The notes below the pieces were generated by a model, which was not told where the DNA came from, made no database searches, and worked only from the letters and a program-made list of their open reading frames with translations. Of a stretch of DNA of 45,181 nucleotides, positions 1 through 8,659 are shown piece by piece. The DNA lies in contig WYAZ01000006.1 of NCBI GenBank assembly GCA_011526105.1, positions 1-45,181 on the forward strand, in the 5' to 3' direction. The first letter of the stretch is position 1. Each line of letters opens with the position of its first letter. The position numbers were made by a program, and so were the translations under genes. The DNA comes from Deltaproteobacteria bacterium. GTDB lineage: Bacteria; Myxococcota; Kuafuiibacteriia; Kuafuiibacteriales; Kuafuiibacteriaceae.

Positions 1-114
1 GCTCGGGCGAGCGACGACCTACGACGCGCCGCGAAGGCGGCCTGGCTGCGCACGAAGAACCTCAGCATGAAACGCCTGTTTCGGAAGTGCGGCTGGCACT
101 ATCAACCCACGTGA
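1..114 (+). CDS. 3' end of an unidentified gene (partial)
   Basis: Frame 1 is open from the window edge to a TGA at 112-114, giving 37 residues ending in CGWHYQPT. Third codon positions are strongly G/C, as in the neighbouring genes, and the stop lies 22 bases before the next start, which has its own ribosome-binding site. The visible piece is basic (LRTKNLSMKRLFRKCGW) and could be a helical C-terminus, but it is too short to assign to a family. Only the missing upstream sequence can identify it. Confidence 0.4.
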   Translation, partial: ARASDDLRRAAKAAWLRTKNLSMKRLFRKCGWHYQPT

Positions 115-136
115 TCCGTGCTGTAGGAGTGAACTC

Positions 137-2025
137 ATGCGCCGTCGCAGCGAGCGTTCCCACCCCTTCCTCCTCCTCCTCCTCTTCCTCCTGGACTCAG
201 CCTGCGGTGACAGCGAGGCCGGCCCAGCCCCGGACGATGGTGGATTGCCCCCCCAGACGCGAGGCCGCGTGCCGACGGTGGTTCGCAGGATGCGGGCGCC
301 AAGGACCCCCCTGTGTCAGGGAAGTTGTCGGATCCTCGCCGGTGCCTGGGCGGGCGGTCGTCGAGGCCGCGCAACTCGCCTTCGCCGCCTTTCCTAGCGC
401 CCAGGTGACCTTCAGTCAGATTCACGGACACGTGCTCTCCATCGCCACCGCGCTGCCCATCGAGCAAGAGGGCGACCCAGGGCCCGAGCAGTTCGTTTTG
501 CCGCAGCCTCTCGTTGTCTCCCATGGCTTCGGTACTGCGGGTCGCGCTTCGGCCCTCGTGGAGCTCGTCGAGCGGCTGCAGCCGGTGTTTGGGATCGACC
601 CAGAGAGCTCGAGGTTGCCGGTCGACCCCACGAATCCCGAGCTCGACGAGAACGACAACGAGGTGCCCGAGGGTCCGGAGCGAGCGACGCGACTGGTGCA
701 GACTCACCTGGGCGTGCTGGTGAAGGGGCGCTACATCGGCGGGACTTTCGACGCGGATGGGCATCTGTATCAGGTGACCACTCGCCTGCTCCCCCTCGAC
801 ACCACGGGAACTTCGAGTCGAGCGCTCACTCGGTCGGCGCTGTACGAGGCTCTCGTTCCCAAGCTGCCGGACATCGCCGCTGGGCGTCCCGAACTCGCCT
901 GGCTCACCGATCCCCGGCTCACGGAGACGGCGACCGCGGCCGCCGAACTCCTGTTCGTTCCCGAAGGGGTGTATGGCAGGGAGCGACTGCGCCTCGTCTA
1001 CGAGGTTCACGTGAGCATGGGCGCCCGCGAGGCTCTGATCGTCGTCGATGCGAAGGATGGGGGCGTTCTGAAGGCGCTCGACGTGATGCCGAGCGAGTGG
1101 CACGACGATGCGCGTTTCGTCGTCTCGGCGACCGCACTCGACGAGGCGAACGTATCTCAGTCGATTCCTTCCGTCCGGGCCGACGGTCGGCTCTACATGG
1201 GCTACGGTTCGAACTTCCAGAGCGCCCGTCACTTTCGCGACCGTCAGCATCTCTCGCTCTCGGACGCGCAAGGCGGCGGATCGCTCACCGTCTTGCCCTA
1301 CAACCTGCCCGCCACAGGCAACACGTGGGAGGCCGCAAACGGCTTCACCGGCACGAGACTTCAGCTGGCTTCCGCGATGCGAACCGCCTCGCTGGCGCTG
1401 GAGTGGTGGGCGGCCCGAACTTGGCGGAGTTGGGACGGCCGCGGTTCGTCGCTGTTCGTCGGCGTCAACGGGAACAGCAACGAGGACGGGACACCCTCCT
1501 TCAACGCGTGGGGCAGTAGCGGCACCATTGTCGCCGGAGGCTTCATTGGCCCCAGCGGTTACTCGTTCGCCGGAGACGTGGAGGTCATGGGCCACGAGTT
1601 CATGCACAACGTGATCGGGGTGACCTCACGGCTCGCGTGTGCCTACGAGTCGGGCGCGCTCAGCGAAGCGCTCGCGGATCTCTTTGGCGCGGCCCTCACC
1701 GTGACCGCGGAGGATCGCTTCAAGGACACGACCCTCGGAGACACCTTTCCCATTCGCAGCTTCTCGGCGCCCTGCTCTTCGGGCAGCCCGCGCGCTATTC
1801 GCGATTCGTGATCACCGAGGGCGACGCGGGCGGGGTCCACACCAACAGCGGGATCATGAATCTCGCGCACTACCTCATGATCCACGGGGGCGCCTTCAAC
1901 GGGGTCAGGGTGCAGGCTTGTGGAACGGCATCGCGCTCAAGACGTCCTTACAGCTGATCGGCAATCCCGGTTTCGCTGAGGGCACCGCAGCGCTCGTGAG
2001 CGGACGCCGGATCGTCAGACTTTGA
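137..2025 (+). pseudogene. M4 (thermolysin-family) metalloprotease lipoprotein, frameshifted
   Basis: The ATG at 137 follows a TAGGAG ribosome-binding site and encodes a lipoprotein signal (poly-Leu core, then DSACGD). The central part carries the M4 zinc motif HEFMH at about 1591-1605 and the second glutamate motif ESGALSEALADLFG, with HTNSGIMN further on. The M4 family are secreted zinc endopeptidases, normally made with an FTP/PepSY propeptide, and the region before the catalytic domain fits that. The reading frame moves four times: near the C7 run at 248-254 (into an ADGGSQDAGAKDPP linker), near 340-365, near 1790, and near 1912. Each step is a -1 change, as if one base were missing. The final frame ends at TGA 2023-2025. 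This is either a decaying gene or clustered base-loss errors in a GC-rich assembly; the sequence alone cannot decide. As written, no full-length protease can be made. Confidence 0.75.
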
Positions 2026-2187
2026 CGAGCGAGGTTCGGCTTGTGCCGGCGTCGGAAGCTGATCTGCCCCGTTCATGCCATCGTGGATCGGGCGGTGCTC
2101 GAACCGGGAGCGTGCTTCGTGCAGAAGCCGTGCGGTTCGAGGCAGCGCTTCCGGAAGCTGTGAGAGGTTCTCAGCACGCGCAGGTTC

Positions 2188-4080
2188 TCAGCGTCCTTCG
2201 GAGGAGACGACGGGCGTCGCGCGGAGATCGACGAGGTCGAGCCGGAGCCCTTGGTGCTGAGGGGGCGGATACTTGGGCGGAAGCCGGTCCACGGTCTCTT
2301 TCCGCGGCTCGAGCCACTTCTCTCGCTCGATCAGCTCGCCGGTGATCTGCAGGTAGAGCGGTCCCACGATCCAGCCCCAGTAGAGATAGTCGAACCACTG
2401 AAACGACGCGAAGGTGATGGCGATGGCGGTGCCGATCATACCTGCCTCGTGGCCGACCGCGTATCCCTTGAACCAAGCGAAGTTTGGGTAGTCTCTGAGC
2501 CGCGTTCGAGCGCGAAAGAAGCACCAAAGCGAATAACAGAACCCAAACACCCAGACCGAGAAGCCGATGATGCCGTACTCCGAGAGGATCTGCAGCCACG
2601 AGTTGTGGGTCATCATGCCGCGGGCTCCAAAGTACGCATCGGTGATCATCGTGCGCTCGCGGGACTCGACGACGTAGTTGTAGGGACCGACGCCGGTCCA
2701 AGGGTTCTCTTTGAAAACCTCGATGGCGAGCGTCCAAAGCTCGATGCGCTCTTGGGCAGAGAGCTCGACTTCGCGCGCCACCCAGGGATTGTCGCTCGAG
2801 GCGCTGATGGTGGAGGCGAGGCGCTCCCAGAAGGTCTCGGGCGCCACGACGAGAAAGCCACCGAGGGCGAGGGTGAGCAGCCCGCCGGCGAGGGCCTTTC
2901 GGCTGGTCGAGATCATCCAGTAGGCCATGCCGACCGCGACCGCGACCAGCGCGCCGCGCGAGCCGCTGGCGAGGATGCCCAGACCCATGAAACCCGACAT
3001 CCCCGCCGCGGACCACCTGAGCCTCTTGTCCTTCTCGCTCAAGAAGATGGAGAGCCCCATGGGGATCATCGAAGCGCAGACGGCGCCAAGCGCGTTGGCG
3101 TCGCCGCCCGGGCCACCGACGTCGTCGGCTCGACCGCCGAAGCTGGCCCAGTACTTCACGCCGTTCATTGCGATGTGCCAGCAGCCGAACATCCAAGCCC
3201 ACGAGAAGATCCTGAAGTGCCGTTCGGTCCGAGTGCCGGCGATGATCGCGATGAGCGGGATGTAGAGGAGGATGACGCGGTTGACCGCGGCCCACGCCAT
3301 GAACTGATCGTGTTTGGCGTAGTTCCAGCCCACGATCGTGAGAATCGCGAAGATGCTGAACAGCCACAGGCCAGAGCTGCTCAGGACGGCCGCGAAGACG
3401 CCGCGCGGGAGCGGCATCCCGAGCGGCCCGGTCTGGTTGTCCTTGGACTGGACCTTGCGCTGCTCTGCATCCTCGCGGATGAGCCGATCCAGACTCGAGT
3501 CGACTCGGCTATCGAGCTCCTTGTGCAGGGACTCTGTCGCCAGCGGTACGACGCGGGCGATCAAGGACGCGCGCAGCGCGCCGGCCGCCACCCCGCGGGC
3601 GGTCTCGAGGGCGCGCTGAGTCTCTTGCCCCATGGTCTCGAGCGCTGCGGCCAGGGCGGAGCGAACGGCCTTCTGAACGCTGGCGGTGAGCGCACGGGGG
3701 GAGGTCTCTTCGACCTCGTCGAGGGCCTGCTTCTCGACCTCGAGCAGGGCGACGTGGCGTGCTTCTCCCATGGAGGCGCCTCGCACGATGGCGTTGACGT
3801 ATCCGTGCATCATGGGCTCGCGAACCTTCTCGAGCGCGGCGCGGCCCACGCTCTTGCCGAGCGCTTCCAGCGTTTCCCTCGCGCGCTTTCGGTGGTCGCG
3901 GGAGTAGCGGACCGAGAGCAAGATCGTGAGGCCGAAGAAGAACGGCTGATACGGCAGGCCCGGGGCCTGGAACTCTCGAGTCGGCGCGGCGTAGTAGACG
4001 TAGATCGCCGCTGCGAGCGCCCAGATCGTCTCTCTGGAGGCCAGATAGAGCGACGTGGGGAAGCCGAGGATGAAGGCCAA
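2188..4080 (-). CDS. O-antigen ligase / polymerase-like (Wzy_C) membrane protein
   Basis: A 630-residue polytopic inner-membrane protein. Hydrophobic helices at the N-terminus are followed by a long amphipathic, Ala/Glu/Arg-rich region (about residues 60-215, probably coiled and cytoplasmic), and then some ten further membrane segments. The late periplasmic loop contains the Wzy/WaaL-like stretch ELWTLAIEVFKENPWTGVGP followed by MMTHNSWLQILSEYG. Such a loop, with G-x-G-P and a conserved H-N, is typical of the O-antigen ligase superfamily, which moves undecaprenyl-linked glycans to lipid A-core, other glycans or proteins. The long early soluble insertion is not usual for WaaL, so this may be an exopolysaccharide polymerase or a protein-glycan ligase. 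It lies downstream of the phosphopantetheinyl transferase on the same strand, separated by a 213-base repeat-bearing gap. No other glycan genes are nearby. Confidence 0.75.
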   Translation of the reverse strand: MAFILGFPTSLYLASRETIWALAAAIYVYYAAPTREFQAPGLPYQPFFFGLTILLSVRYSRDHRKRARETLEALGKSVGRAALEKVREPMMHGYVNAIVRGASMGEARHVALLEVEKQALDEVEETSPRALTASVQKAVRSALAAALETMGQETQRALETARGVAAGALRASLIARVVPLATESLHKELDSRVDSSLDRLIREDAEQRKVQSKDNQTGPLGMPLPRGVFAAVLSSSGLWLFSIFAILTIVGWNYAKHDQFMAWAAVNRVILLYIPLIAIIAGTRTERHFRIFSWAWMFGCWHIAMNGVKYWASFGGRADDVGGPGGDANALGAVCASMIPMGLSIFLSEKDKRLRWSAAGMSGFMGLGILASGSRGALVAVAVGMAYWMISTSRKALAGGLLTLALGGFLVVAPETFWERLASTISASSDNPWVAREVELSAQERIELWTLAIEVFKENPWTGVGPYNYVVESRERTMITDAYFGARGMMTHNSWLQILSEYGIIGFSVWVFGFCYSLWCFFRARTRLRDYPNFAWFKGYAVGHEAGMIGTAIAITFASFQWFDYLYWGWIVGPLYLQITGELIEREKWLEPRKETVDRLPPKYPPPQHQGLRLDLVDLRATPVVSSEGR

Positions 4081-4117
4081 CCTGAGGAATATCGCGGTAA
4101 TGGCGGCGGAGCATACA

Positions 4118-4200
4118 GCGGTACCCGCTCGAAGTGAATGCGAGCGGAGCCGAGCGAAGGCGGTCGCTCGAATTTACTTCGAGCGGGCACCGCTAAGACC
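4118..4200. repeat. Palindromic REP-like element, copy 1
   Basis: Bases 4118-4139 and 4172-4193 form a 22-base inverted repeat with 20 matches (left arm begins GCGGTACCCGCTCGAAG, right arm ends CGAGCGGGCACCGC). An inner CGAGCG/CGCTCG pairing extends the possible hairpin. The right part, 4144-4200, recurs exactly at 4236-4292. Its position between two same-strand genes, and its palindromic form, are typical of dispersed intergenic REP/BIME-like repeats. It could also work as a transcript-stabilising or attenuating hairpin. Confidence 0.75.
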
Positions 4201-4235
4201 CAGCAAGTCCGGGCCCCGCCCGGACGCGCAGCGAG

Positions 4236-4292
4236 GCGGAGCCGAGCGAAGGCGGTCGCTCGAATTTACTTCGAGCGGGCACCGCTAAGACC
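4236..4292. repeat. REP-like element, copy 2 (57-base exact direct repeat)
   Basis: This is identical over 57 bases to 4144-4200, offset by 92 bases. It contains the right arm of the palindrome but not the left arm, so it is a half element. It ends one base before the stop codon of the phosphopantetheinyl transferase gene. Exact identity implies recent duplication or gene conversion. Confidence 0.85.
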
Positions 4293-4293
4293 T

Positions 4294-4980
4294 TCATTGC
4301 GAGGCGATGGCGCGGGCGGCGTCGACCAGGGCTCGGTCGGCGAGGGCGCCCACGAGGAGTGTGCCGTCTTCGAGCCGCAGCTTCGCGAGCCGAGCCCCGG
4401 GTACGTCGACTTCGAGGTGAGGCCCCTCGGACTGAAAGCCGTCCAAGTGAACTCGGCTCATGGCGAAGGCCCACATGCCGGTCGCGGTGGCTTTAGCGAC
4501 CGCCTCACGAGCCGCCCAGGCGGCGGCGAGTCCGAGCTCGGGATCGACGACGCCATCGAGTTCGCCTTCACCGAGAAACCTGGAGGCCAACTTCCGTAGG
4601 CGCACGATGTCCTCCGGTTCGACCAGGTCGACGCCCACGCCTGCCACGTCCGCGGAGCGCTTCGCCGCCAGCGCCGCGCTCCATCGACGGCCGTGGGAGA
4701 CCGACACCAAGGCGTCCTCGGTGCCCGCACCCACGAGGCGCGGGCGTCCACGTTCGTCGCGCACGAGGGCGGCATTCTCTACGTCGATGGCGAGCAGCGC
4801 CGCCCGGGCTGCGATTCGCCCCGCCCACCACTCTCGCTTTCGAGACTCTGCTGCCAGAGCGTCCCAGATCGCCTTCTCCTCGGGGTGCAAGAGCTCCAGC
4901 ACCGGAGGTTGCTGCAGGGGAACGAGGGTAAAGAAGCTCCCACCGAGTCCGGGCACGGGCTTGGCGACAGGCAGCTGCAC
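4294..4980 (-). CDS. 4'-phosphopantetheinyl transferase (Sfp/AcpS superfamily)
   Basis: A 228-residue protein, the usual length for a two-lobed Sfp-type enzyme. Such enzymes transfer 4'-phosphopantetheine from CoA to the serine of acyl-, peptidyl- or aryl-carrier proteins. The family motifs are in order: RDERGRPRL (about 74-82), VSVSHGRRWSAA (92-103), GVGVDLVEPEDI with the magnesium-binding Asp118 (114-125), and WAAREAVAKA (155-164). The last is the family W-x-x-K/R-E-A-x-x-K motif with Glu159 and Lys163. The gene is divergent from radC across 114 bases holding a nested palindrome. No polyketide or peptide synthetase lies in the window, so its carrier-protein partner is unknown; it may be the general enzyme of the cell. 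Confidence 0.85.
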   Translation of the reverse strand: MQLPVAKPVPGLGGSFFTLVPLQQPPVLELLHPEEKAIWDALAAESRKREWWAGRIAARAALLAIDVENAALVRDERGRPRLVGAGTEDALVSVSHGRRWSAALAAKRSADVAGVGVDLVEPEDIVRLRKLASRFLGEGELDGVVDPELGLAAAWAAREAVAKATATGMWAFAMSRVHLDGFQSEGPHLEVDVPGARLAKLRLEDGTLLVGALADRALVDAARAIASQ

Positions 4981-5009
4981 GTTCGACAGCTAACACGATG
5001 CCCTCGCTT

Positions 5010-5048
5010 CGTCCGGTCGATTATCGGACCGAGTCCGATATCCGGACG
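5010..5048. promoter_or_regulatory. Nested palindrome between divergent genes (candidate operator)
   Basis: An inner palindrome TATCGGAC-CGA-GTCCGATA (5022-5040, perfect 8-base arms, 3-base centre) sits inside an outer CGTCCGG (5010-5016) / CCGGACG (5042-5048) pair. It is in the intergenic space between the minus-strand phosphopantetheinyl transferase and plus-strand radC. A short symmetric site with a tiny centre suits a dimeric repressor, and the layout could serve both promoters. The regulator is not identifiable from the site alone. A hairpin role in RNA is possible too. Confidence 0.5.
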
Positions 5049-5094
5049 TTCGCGGCCACACCGTGGGCCGAGCTGTCCTGGCACGCCGCGAGCA

Positions 5095-5745
5095 ATGCGC
5101 CTCCCGATGCTCAAACCAGCCTCGACGCGACTGCTCCCCGATGCGCCATTGCTCCTCGCGCGTGTGATCGGACTGCCTCCGGCCAGCGTACCTCGTCTGG
5201 CCGAGCGCCTCGCGGCGCTCGGTGGCCTCCCCGGCCTCCAGGTCGCAGGGGCCGAAGGGGTAGGGGGCGGCGCGCTCACGCGTCGCGAGCTTCGTCGCCT
5301 CGAGCGGGTGCTCGCGCTGGTCCGGGCCTTCGCCGAGTCCGCGCCGCTGCCGGCCCGGGTCTCCGAGGCCCGAGACGTCGCCGCGTACTTTCGGGCGCGG
5401 CTCGGTGCGCTTCCGGTGGAGTCCTTCTGGGTGCTCATGCTCGACGCTCGGGCGCGACCCATCGGGCTCGAGTGCATCGCGCAAGGGACCCTGACCGCCT
5501 GCCTCGTGCACCCCCGCGAGGTCTTCGCGCCCGCGCTTCGGCGTCGCGCGGCGCAGGTCGTCCTCGTTCACAATCACCCCAGCGGTGATCCCGAGCCTTC
5601 GCCGGAGGACCTGGAGCTCACGGACCGCCTCGTCGATGCCGGCGTACTGCTCGGCATCCCCGTCGCGGATCACGTCGTCGTGGCGCGAAATGGCTATCGT
5701 TCCCTGGCTCCGCCCTGTGGGCCTCATCCGAGTCGTCACCTCTGA
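5095..5745 (+). CDS. radC: RadC-like JAB/MPN-domain protein
   Basis: A protein of about 216 residues. The C-terminal half is a JAMM-type fold with a glutamate in IGLECIAQGTL, then VHNHPSGDPEPSPED giving the H-x-H and downstream Asp ligands. The tail GVLLGIPVADHVVVARNGY is typical of RadC (DUF2466). The N-terminal half is Leu/Ala/Arg-rich, in the place of the family's helix-hairpin-helix region. RadC was named for DNA repair, but the biochemical role of the family is unsettled. I chose the ATG at 5095 because the open frame upstream reads through the phosphopantetheinyl transferase gene on the other strand. A second ATG lies at 5107. No strong ribosome-binding site is seen for either. Confidence 0.8.
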   Translation: MRLPMLKPASTRLLPDAPLLLARVIGLPPASVPRLAERLAALGGLPGLQVAGAEGVGGGALTRRELRRLERVLALVRAFAESAPLPARVSEARDVAAYFRARLGALPVESFWVLMLDARARPIGLECIAQGTLTACLVHPREVFAPALRRRAAQVVLVHNHPSGDPEPSPEDLELTDRLVDAGVLLGIPVADHVVVARNGYRSLAPPCGPHPSRHL

Positions 5746-5882
5746 CTACCTCCTCCGACACCCATCGGAACAAAGTTCAGGCCGGGCGAGGTCATGGCCG
5801 ACTGGTCGGATGCCGTTCTTCGTGGCAACTTGAACCCTGCATGAGGGCCTCGAGTCCATCGCCCCGGCCCTCAAAGGCCAGG

Positions 5883-7427
5883 ATGCGGCGGTGTCTGTTC
5901 GCCGCGGGACTTCTGACGCTCTCGTTGGGCTGCGAGGACACCGCGCTCATCGCGCAGGTGGACTGGCTGAACCCCCAGTCCGTCGACTTTGGCCCACGGG
6001 TCGTCGGCAGCCGTTACACCGAGAAGTTCACGCTCACCAATCGCGCGAACACCGAGGCCGTCGTCGGTTCCGTGCGCTTCGATCCCGACGTCGCCGCGTT
6101 CACGGCGCGCACCGAGAACAACGACACTCTAACCGGTCAACCGTTGCGTGAGGGTCGGCCGCTGGACGTTCGAATCCACTTCGAGCCGGCCGAAGTCAAA
6201 GCCTACGACACCGCCATGCTGATCAGCGTGGGCGGGACCGAGGTCCCTCTGCCCATCAAGGCTAGCGGCGTGGAAGGCAACACCGACATCCTCGTCACCC
6301 CGAGCACGCTCGATTTTGGTCCCGTGCTCATCGGGAGCCGAGTGAGCCGCACCATCGAGGTCGAAAACGCCGGCGATCGATCGATGAGCTTGGTGGAGGT
6401 GTTCTCGGGCGGCCTACCGATGCCCGACCGGATGGACAACGCGCTCTTCTACCTCACCAAGCCGGGCGAACAGACCGCGGTTCGTGATGTCTTCTTTGCC
6501 GCCGGAGATCGCCAGACCTTCGAGGTGCATTTCAAGCCGAGCGCCGAGACCCAAAGCGCAGCGGAACTCGATCTGCGCTTCACCACCCGCAACGCCATCG
6601 TGGTGACTTCCGGGACCGGCGTGGTGCCCGGAGCTCTGGAGTGCGCGCCGGTCTTTCACGACTTCGGCCAGAAGATCCGCGGGCAGTTCGATCGGGCGAG
6701 TGTGCGCTGCACCGCGGTCGACGGCGCCGTGCGACTCTCGAACGTAGGCTTCGAAGTGGGCGCGTCTCGTTTCTTTGGTACCGAGTCTGCCCCGCCAGTG
6801 GGGCGCCTGCTCGCGGCCGGCGAGTCCGTGCTGTTCCATGTCAACTTCGTGGCCCAGGGCCTGCCCAAGGTCCACGAAGCGGAGTTCACGCTCACGCCCG
6901 AGGGCGGCGGCGTCGCCACGACGCTGTTCTTCCGGGCCGAGGTCGTCGCGCCGCCGATCGCGGACACGCAGGTCTCGGTGAGCCTCAACTGGGACACCCC
7001 GGGCACGGACCTCGATCTGCACTTCATCCGCAGAAATGAGGCACCCTTCAATAGGCTCCACGACTGCTTCTTTGAACAGAAGAACCCGGACTGGGGCATC
7101 CCGGAGGATCCGCTCGACAATCCCTATTTGGACCGAGACGACATCAACGGCTATGGGCCCGAAGAGATGAACCTCGCCCTCGTGAGTGAGGTCGAGTACA
7201 ACGTCTACGTCCATTACTACAATTCCCCGGTCGGTGGCCGCCCGACCATCGCCAACGTGCCCATCAATCTTTTCGGGGTCGAAGTCGCGCGCCCGGTCCA
7301 CCAGTTCACCAACTGCGGGGAGAGCTGGCACGTCGGGCGAATCACGGTGGATGGGGCCTCGAGGCTCGGAAGCTTTACCCCGAGCGGCGCGGTCACGGAC
7401 CTCGTGGCCCGGTCCAAGTGCCCTTGA
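5883..7427 (+). CDS. ASH-domain (choice-of-anchor D) lipoprotein
   Basis: The ATG at 5883 gives a classic short lipoprotein signal (MRRCLFAAGLLTLSLGC). An in-frame ATG at 5841 would add 14 basic residues and is less likely. Two Ig-like repeats follow with the signature S-x-DFG-P-x-x-x-GS (LNPQSVDFGPRVVGSR and VTPSTLDFGPVLIGSR), and a third weaker one (CAPVFHDFGQ). These are ASH/choice-of-anchor D domains, common in secreted proteins of myxobacteria. The last 160 residues (from VSVSLNWDTPGTDLDLHFIR) resemble the YfaP/DUF2135-like beta domain with an Asp-rich loop, possibly calcium-binding. It is probably lipid-anchored at the cell surface. The paralogous ASH protein at 12541 suggests a local family. 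Function unknown. Confidence 0.75.
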   Translation: MRRCLFAAGLLTLSLGCEDTALIAQVDWLNPQSVDFGPRVVGSRYTEKFTLTNRANTEAVVGSVRFDPDVAAFTARTENNDTLTGQPLREGRPLDVRIHFEPAEVKAYDTAMLISVGGTEVPLPIKASGVEGNTDILVTPSTLDFGPVLIGSRVSRTIEVENAGDRSMSLVEVFSGGLPMPDRMDNALFYLTKPGEQTAVRDVFFAAGDRQTFEVHFKPSAETQSAAELDLRFTTRNAIVVTSGTGVVPGALECAPVFHDFGQKIRGQFDRASVRCTAVDGAVRLSNVGFEVGASRFFGTESAPPVGRLLAAGESVLFHVNFVAQGLPKVHEAEFTLTPEGGGVATTLFFRAEVVAPPIADTQVSVSLNWDTPGTDLDLHFIRRNEAPFNRLHDCFFEQKNPDWGIPEDPLDNPYLDRDDINGYGPEEMNLALVSEVEYNVYVHYYNSPVGGRPTIANVPINLFGVEVARPVHQFTNCGESWHVGRITVDGASRLGSFTPSGAVTDLVARSKCP

Positions 7428-7444
7428 GGGCGCCCGCTCCGACC

Positions 7445-8578
7445 TCAGATGTATCGCGGGATGACGACCTTCAAGTCCTGAGCTTTCTTCTCGGCCTCGC
7501 CGACTTCCCCTTCTTCTTCTGCGGCGCCGATCATGCGCTCGAGCTCGGGTGAGGCTTCGTCCGTGCTGCGAGGCTCTACGACGACTTCGAAGTCTTCGAT
7601 GATCAGGTACCCGTCCTTGGTGAGCGCAGAGATCGAGACCTGAAAGGTCCCGGCGACCGCGAAGCTCAAGTGGTAGGTCCCGGGAGGGTCGACGGGCTCG
7701 AACAGGTAGCCGGGCTGACCGCCGCCGCGGAGCGCGAAGCCACGAATGCGCAGGGTCTCGTCGTAGCTGAGCACGATGGGACGACCCACCTGGGTCTTGT
7801 GCCCCTCTTTGGGAACGGCGGCGAAGAACTGGCCGAGCTGCACCTTGCGCAGAAACGATGGGGCGTGCGCGAGCAGATGATGCATGACCTCGGCCGGGTA
7901 GATGTCGAGGATGCCGGTGGCGGCGCCAAACTGCCGAAGCGCCTTGTTCGCGTACGTGCGATCCGTGACCCCCAGATAGATCTGCGCCAAGTATTCGATC
8001 GCTTGTTCGCGCGGGGCGCCGTCGTTTTGACGCTGCGAGGCGAGCATCATGGCGTGCTGAGCAAACCGCATCGGTGAGCCGAGCACGCGCTTCATCTCGT
8101 TGCTGTCGACGAGCGACAGATCGCCTATCCGATCCTCGGGCAGATCTTCGAAGAGCTTGCCCTTGTCGGTGCCCATGCCGAGCTGACGTGCCGCCTCCTC
8201 TTCGCTCTGCTCTCGCTCCTCCTCGTCCTGGTCCTGGGGCTGGCGGCCGCGCTTCTTGCGGCGGTCGTCGAAGTTCAGCCCGGTGACCCGATGTCTCTCG
8301 TCGATATGGGCTTCGGCAGCGGCCTGCTGGGCCTCTTGCTCGCCGACCGCTCGTTTATGGGCCTCCTCGAGCAGTTCGGCGGCGTGTTTGCGCTCCGTGG
8401 CGACGCGGATCTCGCGGCCGACGTGCGCGCGGTGCGGACGTTGATAGTCCGCGATGGGGCTCTCGGCGGCCTGACGTCCGGCGGCGTTTCGGGCCCGGAG
8501 TTCGGCGGCGGGCTGGGACGGCTGGTTTGGGATCCCACCCCCGGGTTTACGCACCGTCACGCCCCGGAAGCCTAGCAT
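7445..8578 (-). CDS. Acidic/charged protein of unknown function
   Basis: A 377-residue protein of no family I recognise. Residues 1-150 are low-complexity and highly charged (DQDEEEREQSEEEAARQLG), rich in Glu, Arg, Gln and Ala, and probably disordered or coiled. Residues 155-245 look helical (SPMRFAQHAMMLASQRQ, YPAEVMHHLLAHAPSFL). Residues 250-340 look beta-rich, with a carbohydrate-binding-like or Ig-like feel (GGGQPGYLFEPVDPPGTYHL, VAGTFQVSISALTKDGYLI). The end is acidic and helical. There is no signal peptide or membrane segment, so it is probably cytoplasmic. It converges on the ASH lipoprotein with 17 bases between stops and is divergent from the Ser/Thr kinase at 8660, so a kinase substrate or partner is conceivable but unproven. 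Confidence 0.65.
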   Translation of the reverse strand: MLGFRGVTVRKPGGGIPNQPSQPAAELRARNAAGRQAAESPIADYQRPHRAHVGREIRVATERKHAAELLEEAHKRAVGEQEAQQAAAEAHIDERHRVTGLNFDDRRKKRGRQPQDQDEEEREQSEEEAARQLGMGTDKGKLFEDLPEDRIGDLSLVDSNEMKRVLGSPMRFAQHAMMLASQRQNDGAPREQAIEYLAQIYLGVTDRTYANKALRQFGAATGILDIYPAEVMHHLLAHAPSFLRKVQLGQFFAAVPKEGHKTQVGRPIVLSYDETLRIRGFALRGGGQPGYLFEPVDPPGTYHLSFAVAGTFQVSISALTKDGYLIIEDFEVVVEPRSTDEASPELERMIGAAEEEGEVGEAEKKAQDLKVVIPRYI

Positions 8579-8659
8579 ATTTGCCTAGGAGCGCGCTCGG
8601 GCCGCCGGCTGGCCAGCGACCCCGCTAGGGGCCATGATCCGGCCCGGTTGGGCTTAAAC

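Noticed and set aside
2251-4137. 628-codon plus-strand frame antisense to the O-antigen ligase-like gene
   Set aside because: It has no motif; the minus-strand frame encodes well-formed membrane helices and a Wzy_C-like loop.
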